DNA from: a bacterium
Lineage (GTDB): Bacteria > Pseudomonadota > Alphaproteobacteria > Caulobacterales > Caulobacteraceae
Direction: 5' to 3'
Length of the DNA stretch: 64,000 nt
Assembly (NCBI GenBank): GCA_030824495.1
Contig: JAVBXP010000084.1
Location: 62,001 to 126,000 of the forward strand
Positions 46,856-54,947 of the stretch are shown one piece after another (within the stretch, counting starts at the first letter, position 1; each line of letters starts with the position of its first letter). The translations under genes and the position numbers were made by a program. The notes beneath the pieces were generated by a model. That model worked only from the letters and a program-made list of their open reading frames with translations. It was not told the origin of the DNA and ran no database searches.

Positions 46856-47911
46856 CTAGTCGGCGGTCAGCACGCCGCTTGCGGGCGTGGCGGCGTTCAA
46901 GGCGTCGGTGGCCAAAATCACCGCCGCTTGCGTCCAACTCGGCTTCTCCTGGGGCCAGAAGATCGACTCCTCGAATTGCCAGCCCATCCAGTAGGAACCA
47001 TCGGCGTCGCGCTGTGCGTTCTGCCAGTCCAGCAGGGTCGCGGCCGAGGCCCGGCGTCCCAGCCGCAGCATCGCCATCGCCAACTCGCAGGACTCGGCGG
47101 TCGTCACCCATGGCTGGTCGATGACGCAGAGGCACCCCAGACCCGGCCGCACGAAGGGCGCGACCTTGGTCTCGAGCCGCGCAAGCCCGGCCGCTGCGGG
47201 CGTCAGGCCTGTGAGGATTGGATAATAGGCGTCCATGGCGAAGCCCGACCGGTCCTGCCCCGCGCGATCGAAGCGTTCCGGCGCACAAAGCACCGCACGC
47301 CGCAGCCGGCCACGCGCCAGACGCCATGCGTCCTGCGGCTCACCCATCAGGTCGGCAAGATGCAGGGCGCACCCAAGGCTGGCATAGATCGACGCGTTGC
47401 CAGCCAGCACCGCATCGTCGATCTCAGTTCCATGCGCCTCGGCGCACCAGGAGATGTCACCATCGGAGTGCTGTTGCGCCAGGACGAAATTGATCGCCGC
47501 CCGCACCATGGGCCACCGGCGCCGGGCCTCGGCCAAATCGCCGGTCAGTCGAAATCCGTGCCACACCGCGGCCGCCGGATAGGCCACGAAGTTGGTGTCC
47601 TTCAGAACGGGCGCCGCGACGCGGGCTATCCGCATCGGGCCGTCCATCGGCAGGGCGTTGCCGTAGCCGCCGAGCCACGATCCGTCCGCCTCTTGCGTCT
47701 CCTGCAAGAAATCGAGCCCAGCCCGCGCGGCGTCCGCCTCCCCCATCACCGCCAGGGCCATCACGCTTTCGGCGTGGTTCCAGGCGTCCCAGGGGCCACC
47801 GTCGAACCAGGGAATGGAGCCATCGGAGAGCTGGACGCTCAGTATGGACGCGCACGCCCCCCTCAGGGCGCCCAACGCGGGAGCAGCGGAAAGGGCCGTT
47901 CCGGCGGTCAT
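46856..47911 (-). CDS. Alpha/alpha-toroid protein with QW-type repeats (prenyltransferase/terpene-cyclase fold)
   Basis: A 351-residue protein of the (alpha/alpha)6-barrel class annotated in relatives as prenyltransferase-like. Four QW-type motifs are visible: QLSDGSIPW (27-35), QEADGSW (73-79), QHSDGDISW (147-155) and QRDADGSYW (300-308). These are the repeats typical of terpene cyclases and prenyltransferase beta-like toroids. The class II cyclase DxDD motif is not clear; the nearest is EIDD at 163-166. No signal peptide or membrane helix is seen. The ATG at 47911 overlaps the stop of the upstream methyltransferase (TGATG), so a longer in-frame reading is rejected. It is coupled to the GT4-methyltransferase pair. 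Enzymatic activity is unproven. Confidence 0.75.
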   Translation of the reverse strand: MTAGTALSAAPALGALRGACASILSVQLSDGSIPWFDGGPWDAWNHAESVMALAVMGEADAARAGLDFLQETQEADGSWLGGYGNALPMDGPMRIARVAAPVLKDTNFVAYPAAAVWHGFRLTGDLAEARRRWPMVRAAINFVLAQQHSDGDISWCAEAHGTEIDDAVLAGNASIYASLGCALHLADLMGEPQDAWRLARGRLRRAVLCAPERFDRAGQDRSGFAMDAYYPILTGLTPAAAGLARLETKVAPFVRPGLGCLCVIDQPWVTTAESCELAMAMLRLGRRASAATLLDWQNAQRDADGSYWMGWQFEESIFWPQEKPSWTQAAVILATDALNAATPASGVLTAD

Positions 47912-48624
47912 GCCGCCGCACGCTTGCGGAAGTAGAGCGCCACGCTCTTGCCCATCACCGGCGAAGCCACAGCGTCGAGCGCCCGGGTCAGCCAGGGTCG
48001 CTCCATCAGGTCCCAGACCAAAAACCGGTGATAGAGCTTCACCAGCGGATGATCGTCGCGGCGGTCCCAGAACGCGCACTTCAGCCACCAGTACGGCGCA
48101 TGCAGGCCATGGGCGTGATGACGGCCGGTCTTGTCGAAACCGCCCTTGGCGATGTCCGCGGCCAGTTCACGCTCGTCGAAGATGCGGACATGGCCGCCGG
48201 GCTGATCGCCATAGCCGCCGGGTCCCGACGCCAGCGCCCAGCAAATTCTCTCGGGCCAGGCGCGCGGCACGGTGGCGACGAACACCCCGCCCGGCTTCAG
48301 CACTCGAGCGATCTCCGCCAACGCGGCGTGGTAGTCCTCAAGATGCTCCAGCACCTCCGAGCAGATCACTGCGTCGAAGGTCGCGTCCGCGTAGGGCGTG
48401 CGATAGGCGTCGCCCTCGACAAAGCCTGTGGTGGCGGTGGCGGCCGGCAACATCGCCAGCCCCTCTCGCGCCTTGACCAGGGACGGGCCGTCCCGATCCA
48501 GGCCGACCACGTTGATCCCGCCCAGCACGTGCAGGCCATGGACGTGGCGTCCCTCCCCGCAGCCGAGATCCAGCACCCACGCGCCGCGCTTCAGACCTAA
48601 TTTTTCGAGGCGAGCGGTCAGCAT
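47908..48624 (-). CDS. Class I SAM-dependent methyltransferase
   Basis: A 238-residue methyltransferase with motif I WVLDLGCGEGRHVHGL (~16-31), strand-2 acid GLDRDGPSLV, and the later motifs FDAVICSEVLEHLED and VLKPGGVFVATVPRAWPER. This is the UbiE/BioC-like Methyltransf_11 group. The C-terminal ~60 residues are longer than minimal enzymes and may contact the acceptor. It overlaps the glycosyltransferase by 7 bp and the toroid gene by 4 bp, so all three are one translationally coupled unit. Its start, ATG at 48624, lies within the 3' end of the glycosyltransferase. The substrate is unknown. Confidence 0.9.
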   Translation of the reverse strand: MLTARLEKLGLKRGAWVLDLGCGEGRHVHGLHVLGGINVVGLDRDGPSLVKAREGLAMLPAATATTGFVEGDAYRTPYADATFDAVICSEVLEHLEDYHAALAEIARVLKPGGVFVATVPRAWPERICWALASGPGGYGDQPGGHVRIFDERELAADIAKGGFDKTGRHHAHGLHAPYWWLKCAFWDRRDDHPLVKLYHRFLVWDLMERPWLTRALDAVASPVMGKSVALYFRKRAAA

Positions 48625-49922
48625 TGGCGGGACATCGCGCGTTGCAGGACGACTTCATACGCCTCCGCCGCCCTCGGCCAGGAGAAGCGCTCGGCGGCCC
48701 GCGCCAGAGCCGCGTGCCCCATGGCCGCGCGACGCGACGGATCCTTCAGCAACTGACCGATCGCCGAGGCCAAGGCCTCAGGGTCGCCCTTGCGGACCAC
48801 CACGCCGGCGTCGCCAACCACCTCCGGCAGCGCGCCGCCGTCGGTGACGACGACCGGCGAGCCGCAGGACATCGCCTCGGCCGCCGGCAGTCCAAATCCT
48901 TCGTAGAGCGACGGGGTGACGCAAAGCGTCGCGCGCGCATATTGCTCGACGACTTCCTGCTGGCTCAGATCGCTGACGAACTCCACGCGTCCAGACAGCC
49001 CGAGATCTTCCAGCATTTCGGCGGTGGGGCCTTCACGCAACTTGCCGATCACCACCAGCTTCAAATCCGGCCATGCGGGCAAGAGCTGCGCATAGGCCTC
49101 GATCAGGTATTTGAGCCCCTTGAGGGGGACGTCGGCGCTCGCCGTCGTCAAGAGCCGCAACGGCTCTCGCGTGATCTGAGGCTGCGGCTTGAACACCGTC
49201 TGGTCGATGCCCAGCGGAATGACCGAGATGTTTACCGCCGACACGCCAAGGCACTCGGCGACGTCCTGTCCACTGCTCTCCGACACCACGATCACGTCGC
49301 TGAGCCGCGGCGCGACATGCTCCTGCATGCTCAGGAAACTGTACCAGCGCCGCTTCAACCACCGAATGCCCCAGGCCGGCTCCGCGGCCAGGGCGAGGTC
49401 GAGATCGCGACGAATGGGATGGTGAATGACGCCGACAACCGGCACGCCCTGGCGCGCGATATCCAGCAGTCCCGAGGCGATCGACTGGTTGTCGAGCACC
49501 ACGTCGTACTTGTTGGGATGAGCGCGCAAGTACTTCGCCGCCCGGCGGCCAAAGCTCCAGGGCTCCATGAACTTGCCCGACAGGTGTCCGAAAAATTCGG
49601 CCGTGTCGGTCCAGCTGCGCAGGTGTCGCCACCGCAAGGCACGATGACCGTTGTGGGGCTGGGCGTAGAGATCAAGCGACGGCAGCTTCACCAGACCGAT
49701 CCCGTCGGCCAGCTGCGGATAGGGGGGTCCGGAAATGACCTCGACATGGTGCCCACGTTCGGCCAGCGCCCTGGCCGCTTCGGCCAGATAGATCCCCTGC
49801 CCGCCGACCCGTGGATCGGACCGGTATGACAGGAAGGCGATGCGAAGGGGGTGGTCCGTCCGGGACGGCGCGGGTCGGGCTATTGTGCCTGCAAGCGCTT
49901 GCGCCGGAGCTTCGAGCGTCAA
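48618..49922 (-). CDS. Glycosyltransferase family 4
   Basis: A 434-residue retaining glycosyltransferase of the GT-B fold. The N-terminal Rossmann half has SYRSDPRVGGQGIYLAEAAR; the C-terminal half has the GT4 signature SLYEGFGLPAAEAMSCGSPV with the catalytic E-x7-E pattern, and DGGALPEVVGDAG for the nucleotide-sugar. The start is TTG at 49922, supported by AGAGGAG 6-8 bases upstream; no ATG is available nearby. It heads the three-gene operon with a methyltransferase and the toroid protein, which suggests stepwise building of a glycosylated, methylated product. A perfect 9-bp inverted repeat lies 76 bp upstream. Confidence 0.9.
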   Translation of the reverse strand: MTLEAPAQALAGTIARPAPSRTDHPLRIAFLSYRSDPRVGGQGIYLAEAARALAERGHHVEVISGPPYPQLADGIGLVKLPSLDLYAQPHNGHRALRWRHLRSWTDTAEFFGHLSGKFMEPWSFGRRAAKYLRAHPNKYDVVLDNQSIASGLLDIARQGVPVVGVIHHPIRRDLDLALAAEPAWGIRWLKRRWYSFLSMQEHVAPRLSDVIVVSESSGQDVAECLGVSAVNISVIPLGIDQTVFKPQPQITREPLRLLTTASADVPLKGLKYLIEAYAQLLPAWPDLKLVVIGKLREGPTAEMLEDLGLSGRVEFVSDLSQQEVVEQYARATLCVTPSLYEGFGLPAAEAMSCGSPVVVTDGGALPEVVGDAGVVVRKGDPEALASAIGQLLKDPSRRAAMGHAALARAAERFSWPRAAEAYEVVLQRAMSRQC

Positions 49923-49997
49923 ACGGGTTCTCCTCTAAGCGTCGGTATGGTCGCCGACCTCAGGGGCTATAGCAGGTGAGACATCGGGTGGCAGACA

Positions 49998-50023
49998 AAC
50001 ATCGTTGAAATCCGAACGATGTT
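49998..50023. promoter_or_regulatory. Perfect 9-bp inverted repeat upstream of the GT4 operon
   Basis: AACATCGTT-gaaatccg-AACGATGTT is a dyad with 9-bp arms and an 8-base spacer, 76-101 bp upstream of the glycosyltransferase start and downstream of the receptor's terminator hairpin. The arms and position suit an operator for a dimeric repressor; an RNA hairpin is also possible. Confidence 0.5.
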
Positions 50024-50065
50024 CATCGCCTGCCTCGCGCCGTGGCGCCGCCTTCAGAATTTGGA

Positions 50066-50094
50066 GGACCCGCGCGAAGACGCCGCGCGGGTCC
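50066..50094 (-). terminator. Hairpin terminator after the TonB receptor
   Basis: GGACCCGCGCG and CGCGCGGGTCC form a perfect 11-bp stem with a 7-base loop, directly after the minus-strand receptor stop at 50103. It separates the receptor from the GT4 operon. Confidence 0.75.
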
Positions 50095-50102
50095 TGCCGA
50101 TA

Positions 50103-52370
50103 TCACCAGCGGGTTTCGAGGATCGCGCCGACGACCCGCGGGTCGCCGAACATCGCCTGGTTCAAGGCCGCCTGGTTCTGCTGCACATACTGCTCGTCGA
50201 AGATATTCTTGGCGTAGATTGAGGCGCTCCAACGAGCGGTCTCGTAGCCGATCTTCCCGTTCACCAGCGTCCGCGCGTCGATGGCGTAGTCGGCCTGGTT
50301 GGGGCCGGAAGCGCTATAGGCCTTGCTGCGATAACTAGCGTTAAGATTGGCGACGAAGCCATTGTCCCAACGATAATTTCCCCCAACCGCCCAGGTCCAC
50401 TCCGGCGCGAACGCGAAGGAGGAACCCGACAGGTCGACGGTGCTGGAGCCGGGGTTGACGGTGAAGTCGTCGAACTCGGTGTGGCTGGCGCCAAGCGCGG
50501 CGTACCAGTCGAACTGGCGGCTGGCGCGGTAGGTGGCTTCCAACTCCAGACCATAGAGATGCGAAGCGCCGGCGTTCTCGATCTGGGTGTCGTAGAGGCT
50601 CGAACCCATGTTCACCAACACCTGCTGATCGGTCCAGTCGACATAGTAGGCGTTGGCGTTGACGCTGAGCGCGTTGTCCAGCCAGGTCGAGCGCAGGGCC
50701 AGTTCGTAGTTCCAAGTGTATTCCGGATCGTAGGGCACGATGGCGCCGCGGGCGACGTTGATCGTCGCGCCGCCGGAGCGGTAGCCGCGCTGCACCACAA
50801 AGCTGGCGGAGGCCGCATCGGTAATGTCGTACTTCAGGCCAAGCTTGGGCAGGAAGGCTTCGAACGTCCGGCTGGTCGAGGGGACGACCGCGCTGGCCTG
50901 ACCGACGAACAGTCCAACCACCTGGTTGAGACCGGCGATGACCGGGCCGAGCTGGCCGTAGAGCGCCGGGTTCGGATAGACGCCGCCGAAGCTGGCCTTC
51001 TGGGTGACGTCCTGAATGTTCTCTTCGCGGTCGTAGCGGAACCCGCCCAGCAACGAGAGTTGCGGGGTCAGCTCGAACCGGCCGTCGGCGAAGATCGCGG
51101 CGGTCTCGATCTGGTCGGACGTAACGCCATTGAAGTTCACCGGCACCACCGGCAACGCCGTCGCATAGAGGCCGGCCGCCATGGTCGCCGTCGCCGCGTT
51201 CAAGCTGAACGGCGGGCTCATCAGCACGCCGATCAGGGTCGAGGTTGGCGTCGGCACCGCGCGCCGGCTGGTCAGGGCGAGATCAAGCTCACGATTGGCG
51301 TAGTAGACGCCGACCAAGCCTTCGAGTCGTTCGCCCTCGTACTGCAGGCGAAGCTCTTGGGAGAAGGTCTTGTCCGTCTCGGTCTGGACGGCGAACTCCG
51401 AATTGATCGGGCCGCCATCGGCGTCGAAGCTGGTGGCCAGATCGAGCCGGCTCCAGGCGGTGACGCTGGCGAGCGTCAAGTTGTCGGATATCTCATAGTC
51501 GGCCGCGAAGGTCAGGATGTCGGTCGTGCCCTTGCTTCGGTTCGGATAGTTGCCGGTGGCGATGCGATTGTCCGACGCGTCCGGCACATCGGTGCGGGCG
51601 TAGGTATAGGCGTATCCGCCCTTGCGCTCGTCGTGGGTCCAGGTGGCGCGGGCGGTCAGGCCCGGCGTGGTCGCCGGCGCAAACAGCAGGCTCGAGCGGA
51701 TGGTGGTCGCCTCGCGCGCGTTCTCGTCTTCCTTGCGGGTCGTGTTGTAGATGAAGCCGTCGGACTCGCGATCCTCGACCGCGATCCGGAACGCCAGTTG
51801 GTCAGCCACGATCGGGCCGCCGCCGGCCACCGCGACCGAACGATCACCGGCGTCGGAGAGCAAGACGCGCCCACGGGCGGACCAATCCCAGGTCGGCTCC
51901 TGGGTGCGGATCACCACCGCGCCGGCCAGGGCGTTGCGGCCCTGCAGCGTCGATTGCGGACCACGCAGGATCTCGACCTGCGCCACATCCCACATATCCA
52001 GCGGGCCGTTGTTCAGGCCGTGGTCGGGGATCGCCGCGCCATCGACATAGATCGTCGCCAGTCCGCCGCTGCCGGCGCCCGTGACGCCGATATTGCTGAT
52101 CCCGCGGATCGAGAAGCCCGACGCGCCATAGGTCTCGGCCATGTTCGGCGTACGGTTGACGATATCGCCAAAGTTCTGGATCGCTTCGTCCTCGATCCGC
52201 TGGGCGGTGACGACGGCGACGCTGGCGACTGTGTCTTGAAGACCGCGATTCACTTTCTCGCCGGTGACCACCACCTCGTCGACGGGGGTCGCCGCATCAT
52301 TGGCGAGCGCGGCTCCAGCGGGCAGCAGCAACGCCGCAAGGCTGGCGGCGCAAAGTAGGCGTGATTTCAC
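50103..52370 (-). CDS. TonB-dependent receptor
   Basis: A 755-residue outer-membrane receptor with signal peptide (ending GAALAND), TonB-box-like VDEVVVTGEKV, plug (VEILRGPQSTLQGRNALAGA) and barrel ending VVGAILETRW. No STN domain is present. The plug follows the common Caulobacter/Sphingomonas style. The start is GTG at 52370 with GAGGA about 7 bases upstream. It lies upstream of the GT4 operon on the same strand but is separated by a strong hairpin and the 9-bp dyad, so it is probably a separate unit. Its cargo is unknown; the nearby flavin monooxygenase and glycosidase give no firm clue. Confidence 0.92.
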   Translation of the reverse strand: MKSRLLCAASLAALLLPAGAALANDAATPVDEVVVTGEKVNRGLQDTVASVAVVTAQRIEDEAIQNFGDIVNRTPNMAETYGASGFSIRGISNIGVTGAGSGGLATIYVDGAAIPDHGLNNGPLDMWDVAQVEILRGPQSTLQGRNALAGAVVIRTQEPTWDWSARGRVLLSDAGDRSVAVAGGGPIVADQLAFRIAVEDRESDGFIYNTTRKEDENAREATTIRSSLLFAPATTPGLTARATWTHDERKGGYAYTYARTDVPDASDNRIATGNYPNRSKGTTDILTFAADYEISDNLTLASVTAWSRLDLATSFDADGGPINSEFAVQTETDKTFSQELRLQYEGERLEGLVGVYYANRELDLALTSRRAVPTPTSTLIGVLMSPPFSLNAATATMAAGLYATALPVVPVNFNGVTSDQIETAAIFADGRFELTPQLSLLGGFRYDREENIQDVTQKASFGGVYPNPALYGQLGPVIAGLNQVVGLFVGQASAVVPSTSRTFEAFLPKLGLKYDITDAASASFVVQRGYRSGGATINVARGAIVPYDPEYTWNYELALRSTWLDNALSVNANAYYVDWTDQQVLVNMGSSLYDTQIENAGASHLYGLELEATYRASRQFDWYAALGASHTEFDDFTVNPGSSTVDLSGSSFAFAPEWTWAVGGNYRWDNGFVANLNASYRSKAYSASGPNQADYAIDARTLVNGKIGYETARWSASIYAKNIFDEQYVQQNQAALNQAMFGDPRVVGAILETRW

Positions 52371-52555
52371 AGGCGGTCCTCGTTCTACGAGAACCCATAT
52401 GCGGCGCCCTCGTCTTGCGTTCAGTTTGTCGAGGACCGTCTATCTGGAAAATGCTGCCAAAAACCTTCCAGCCCAGGCGTCAGCGAACACCGTCACGCCA
52501 ATGGCCTCACTGGCGCGAGCGTTCCCTTACGCAGGATCAGTTCGGATCGAGCCCG

Positions 52556-54040
52556 CTAGGCGCTCAGGGCTGCACGCTCCGGCGCCTTGGGTTTGGAAAA
52601 CTCCATGGCGTCGTCGGTGACGGCGCCGAACCGTAGCGACAGCAGATCGAGCGCGTAATTCTGGTTAAGTTTCCAAGGCTTCTTAAGACCCTGCCGCGGG
52701 AACTGGCCGATGCCGCGCTGCACGTAGCTCGATGAGAAATCGAGCCAGGGGGCCTCATCGACTACCGGGTTCTTTTGCGGCGTCGCCTGCTTGAGACCGG
52801 TCCGATCCATATGATTCAACAGCCGGCAGACATATTCGCAGGTCAGATCACATTTCAGGGTCCAGGAGGCGTTCGTGTAGCCGAAGGCCGAGGCGAGGTT
52901 CGGCACGCCGCTGTACATCATGCCCTTGTAGGAGACGGTTTTGGACAGATCGATCCGCTCGCCGTCGACGACGACCTCCATCCCGCTCAGCAACTGCATC
53001 TTCAGGCCGGTGGCCGTGACGATGACGTCGGCCTCCAGTTCCTCGCCCGATTTCAGCTTCAGTCCCTTGGCGGTGAAGCTGTCGATGTGGTCGGTGACCA
53101 CAGAGGCCTTGCCGTCCTTGATCGCTTCGAACAGGTCGGCGTCCGGCACCAGGCACAGGCGTTGGTCCCACGGATTGTAGCTGGGGGTGAAATGTCTATC
53201 GACGTCGTAGTCGGGACCCAGGTGCTCGCGCACCATGCCCAGGATCCTCTGCTTGGTCTGTTCGGGCTTCTTGCGGGCCATGTTGAAGAACAGCATGCCG
53301 AACAGCACGTTGCGCCAGCGCGTGATCCCATAGGCCAGCTTGGCGGGCAGATGTTCGCGTAGCCAGTTGGCGGACGCGTCCTCGGCCGGGCGCGACACCA
53401 CGTAGGTCGGCGAGCGCTGCAGCATGACAACGTGAGCGGCGGTCTTGGCCATCTCAGGCACCAGCGTCACCGCCGTCGCGCCGCTACCGATCACCACCAC
53501 CTTTTTGCCCGAATAGTCGAGACCTTCCGGCCACTTCTGGGGATGCAGGATCGGGCCGCGGAACTGATCGGTCCCCGCGAAGTCGGGCGTGTAGCCTTCG
53601 GCGTAGTCGTAATAGCCGCTGCACATGAAAAGGAAGTTGCAGGTCAGCTGCGCCAGCTCCTTGCCGGGGCCGCGCTCAACCTCGACCGTCCAGCGCGCAT
53701 CAGCCGAAGACCACGACGCGCCCTTCACCTGGTGGCCAAAGCGGATGTGACGGTCGATGCCGTTCTCGACAGCGGTGTCGCGCACATACTTCAGGATCGA
53801 GGGGCCATCGGCGATCGCCTTGGCCCCGCGCCACGGCTTGAACGAGTAGCCAAGGGTGTACATGTCGCTGTCGGAGCGAATGCCCGGATAACGGAACAGG
53901 TCCCAAGTCCCGCCGATAGCCTCGCGGGCCTCCAAGATCGCATAGGTCTTCCTCGGCGCGTTGGCCTGAAGGTGATAGCCCGCCCCAATGCCCGACAGGC
54001 CAGCGCCCACGATCAGTACGTCAAAGTGCTCGACCGCCAC
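52556..54040 (-). CDS. FAD-dependent (Baeyer-Villiger-type) monooxygenase, EthA-like
   Basis: A 494-residue flavin monooxygenase using NAD(P)H and oxygen. The FAD site is GAGLSG (12-17), the NADP site GSGATA (185-190), and the fingerprint FRGPILHPQKWP (160-171) fits the FxGxxxHxxxWP motif of Baeyer-Villiger enzymes. The run PDFAGTDQFRGPILHP is strikingly like EthA of mycobacteria. The GTG at 54040 is chosen since GAGGA lies 8 bases upstream and the protein then starts just before the FAD motif, as in EthA; an earlier in-frame start would add 30 residues. It is divergent from a TetR regulator, the same arrangement as ethA-ethR. Likely substrates are ketones or aldehydes; exact one unknown. Confidence 0.92.
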   Translation of the reverse strand: MAVEHFDVLIVGAGLSGIGAGYHLQANAPRKTYAILEAREAIGGTWDLFRYPGIRSDSDMYTLGYSFKPWRGAKAIADGPSILKYVRDTAVENGIDRHIRFGHQVKGASWSSADARWTVEVERGPGKELAQLTCNFLFMCSGYYDYAEGYTPDFAGTDQFRGPILHPQKWPEGLDYSGKKVVVIGSGATAVTLVPEMAKTAAHVVMLQRSPTYVVSRPAEDASANWLREHLPAKLAYGITRWRNVLFGMLFFNMARKKPEQTKQRILGMVREHLGPDYDVDRHFTPSYNPWDQRLCLVPDADLFEAIKDGKASVVTDHIDSFTAKGLKLKSGEELEADVIVTATGLKMQLLSGMEVVVDGERIDLSKTVSYKGMMYSGVPNLASAFGYTNASWTLKCDLTCEYVCRLLNHMDRTGLKQATPQKNPVVDEAPWLDFSSSYVQRGIGQFPRQGLKKPWKLNQNYALDLLSLRFGAVTDDAMEFSKPKAPERAALSA

Positions 54041-54132
54041 CTGATATTCCTCGCATGGACTTCCGAACTTCGCCGGATCGCCCGTCAAACAGTTGTTCGG
54101 CATCATGCTACGCCGTCGGTCGCCAGCCAAGT

Positions 54133-54151
54133 AATCATTGATAACTCATGA
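54133..54151. promoter_or_regulatory. Imperfect dyad in the monooxygenase/TetR intergenic region
   Basis: ATCATTGATAACTCATGAT has ATCAT/ATGAT ends. It lies in the AT-richer part of the divergent spacer. A weaker operator candidate than the site at 54179-54199. Confidence 0.25.
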
Positions 54152-54178
54152 TCCCACGGCGCTCGCCTGTAACCTCGT

Positions 54179-54199
54179 CGGTTGCATCGGTATCAACCG
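54179..54199. promoter_or_regulatory. Inverted repeat, candidate TetR operator
   Basis: CGGTTG-catcggtat-CAACCG is a 6-bp dyad with a 9-bp spacer, located 44 bp upstream of the TetR gene and in the divergent region to the EthA-like gene. A repeated CGGTATC overlaps it. The spacing suits binding by a TetR dimer. Inferred, not proven. Confidence 0.5.
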
Positions 54200-54242
54200 G
54201 TATCGTGTGGGTCATTGACACGAGCCGGCCGCTCGCACGTCA

Positions 54243-54887
54243 ATGCAATCAGACATGAAAACGCTGGCGATAGATTCCGCGCTGGAAGTTACGGCCCCGC
54301 CCGCCGCGGCCGGGGCGCCGGCGCGCAAGTCCGCACGCGACCGCATCTTCGAGACCGCGCGCGAAATGTTCTATCGCCGAGGCATTCGCGCCGTCGGCGT
54401 CGAGTCCATCGCCGCCTTGGCTGGCGCGACCAAGATGAGCCTCTACCGAAACTTCCCGTCCAAGGACCACCTCATCGCCGAGGTGCTGAAGGAGCAGTCG
54501 CGCGAGGGCTGGATCTGGTGGGATGAGGTTGTCGGGGCCTTCGACACACCGCGCGGGAAGCTGGAGGGGCTGTTCGACGCGTTCGCCTGCAAATCGTCCG
54601 GCGAGGAAGCGCAAGGTTGCGCCCTCTGCAACGCCGCGGTCGAATTGCACGAACCTGATCACCCGGCCTTCCTGGTCGCCCAGCAGCACAAGCGCGAGAC
54701 CCTGCGCCGGCTTGGCGAGCTTTCACGCGCGGCCGGCGCCAAGGACGACGAACTGGGCGACGGGCTGATGCTGCTGCTCGAAGGCTCCTACATGAGCCGG
54801 GTCACCCTGATGGGCGACGGGCCGGCCCGCATGCTGCCGCGCGCCGCCCGAGCCCTGATCCGTGAACACCTCGACCACCGGACCTAG
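54243..54887 (+). CDS. TetR-family transcriptional regulator
   Basis: A 214-residue repressor. The helix-turn-helix is at ~35-80 (ARDRIFETAREMFYRRGIRA and IAALAGATKMSLYRNFPSK). The C-terminal ligand domain is 120 residues long with no recognisable pocket motif. It is divergent from the EthA-like monooxygenase, the usual position of its regulator, and a plausible operator lies between them. ATG at 54243 is used; an ATG at 54255 is an alternative, and neither has a strong ribosome site. It may also affect the GH1 gene that follows 60 bp downstream. Confidence 0.88.
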   Translation: MQSDMKTLAIDSALEVTAPPAAAGAPARKSARDRIFETAREMFYRRGIRAVGVESIAALAGATKMSLYRNFPSKDHLIAEVLKEQSREGWIWWDEVVGAFDTPRGKLEGLFDAFACKSSGEEAQGCALCNAAVELHEPDHPAFLVAQQHKRETLRRLGELSRAAGAKDDELGDGLMLLLEGSYMSRVTLMGDGPARMLPRAARALIREHLDHRT

Positions 54888-54947
54888 ACAGCCTGGACGC
54901 CGCCAAGGCTTGTGATCATTGTCGCCGCTACAATCGGAGCGGGCGGC

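Noticed and set aside
50481..52358. 625-codon open frame on the plus strand opposite a TonB receptor
   Set aside because: Antisense shadow of a well-supported receptor gene; no ribosome site or domain.
54912..54947. Earlier GTG start for the GH1 gene
   Set aside because: The added residues have no homology pattern and the ATG at 54948 has a better-placed purine-rich site.
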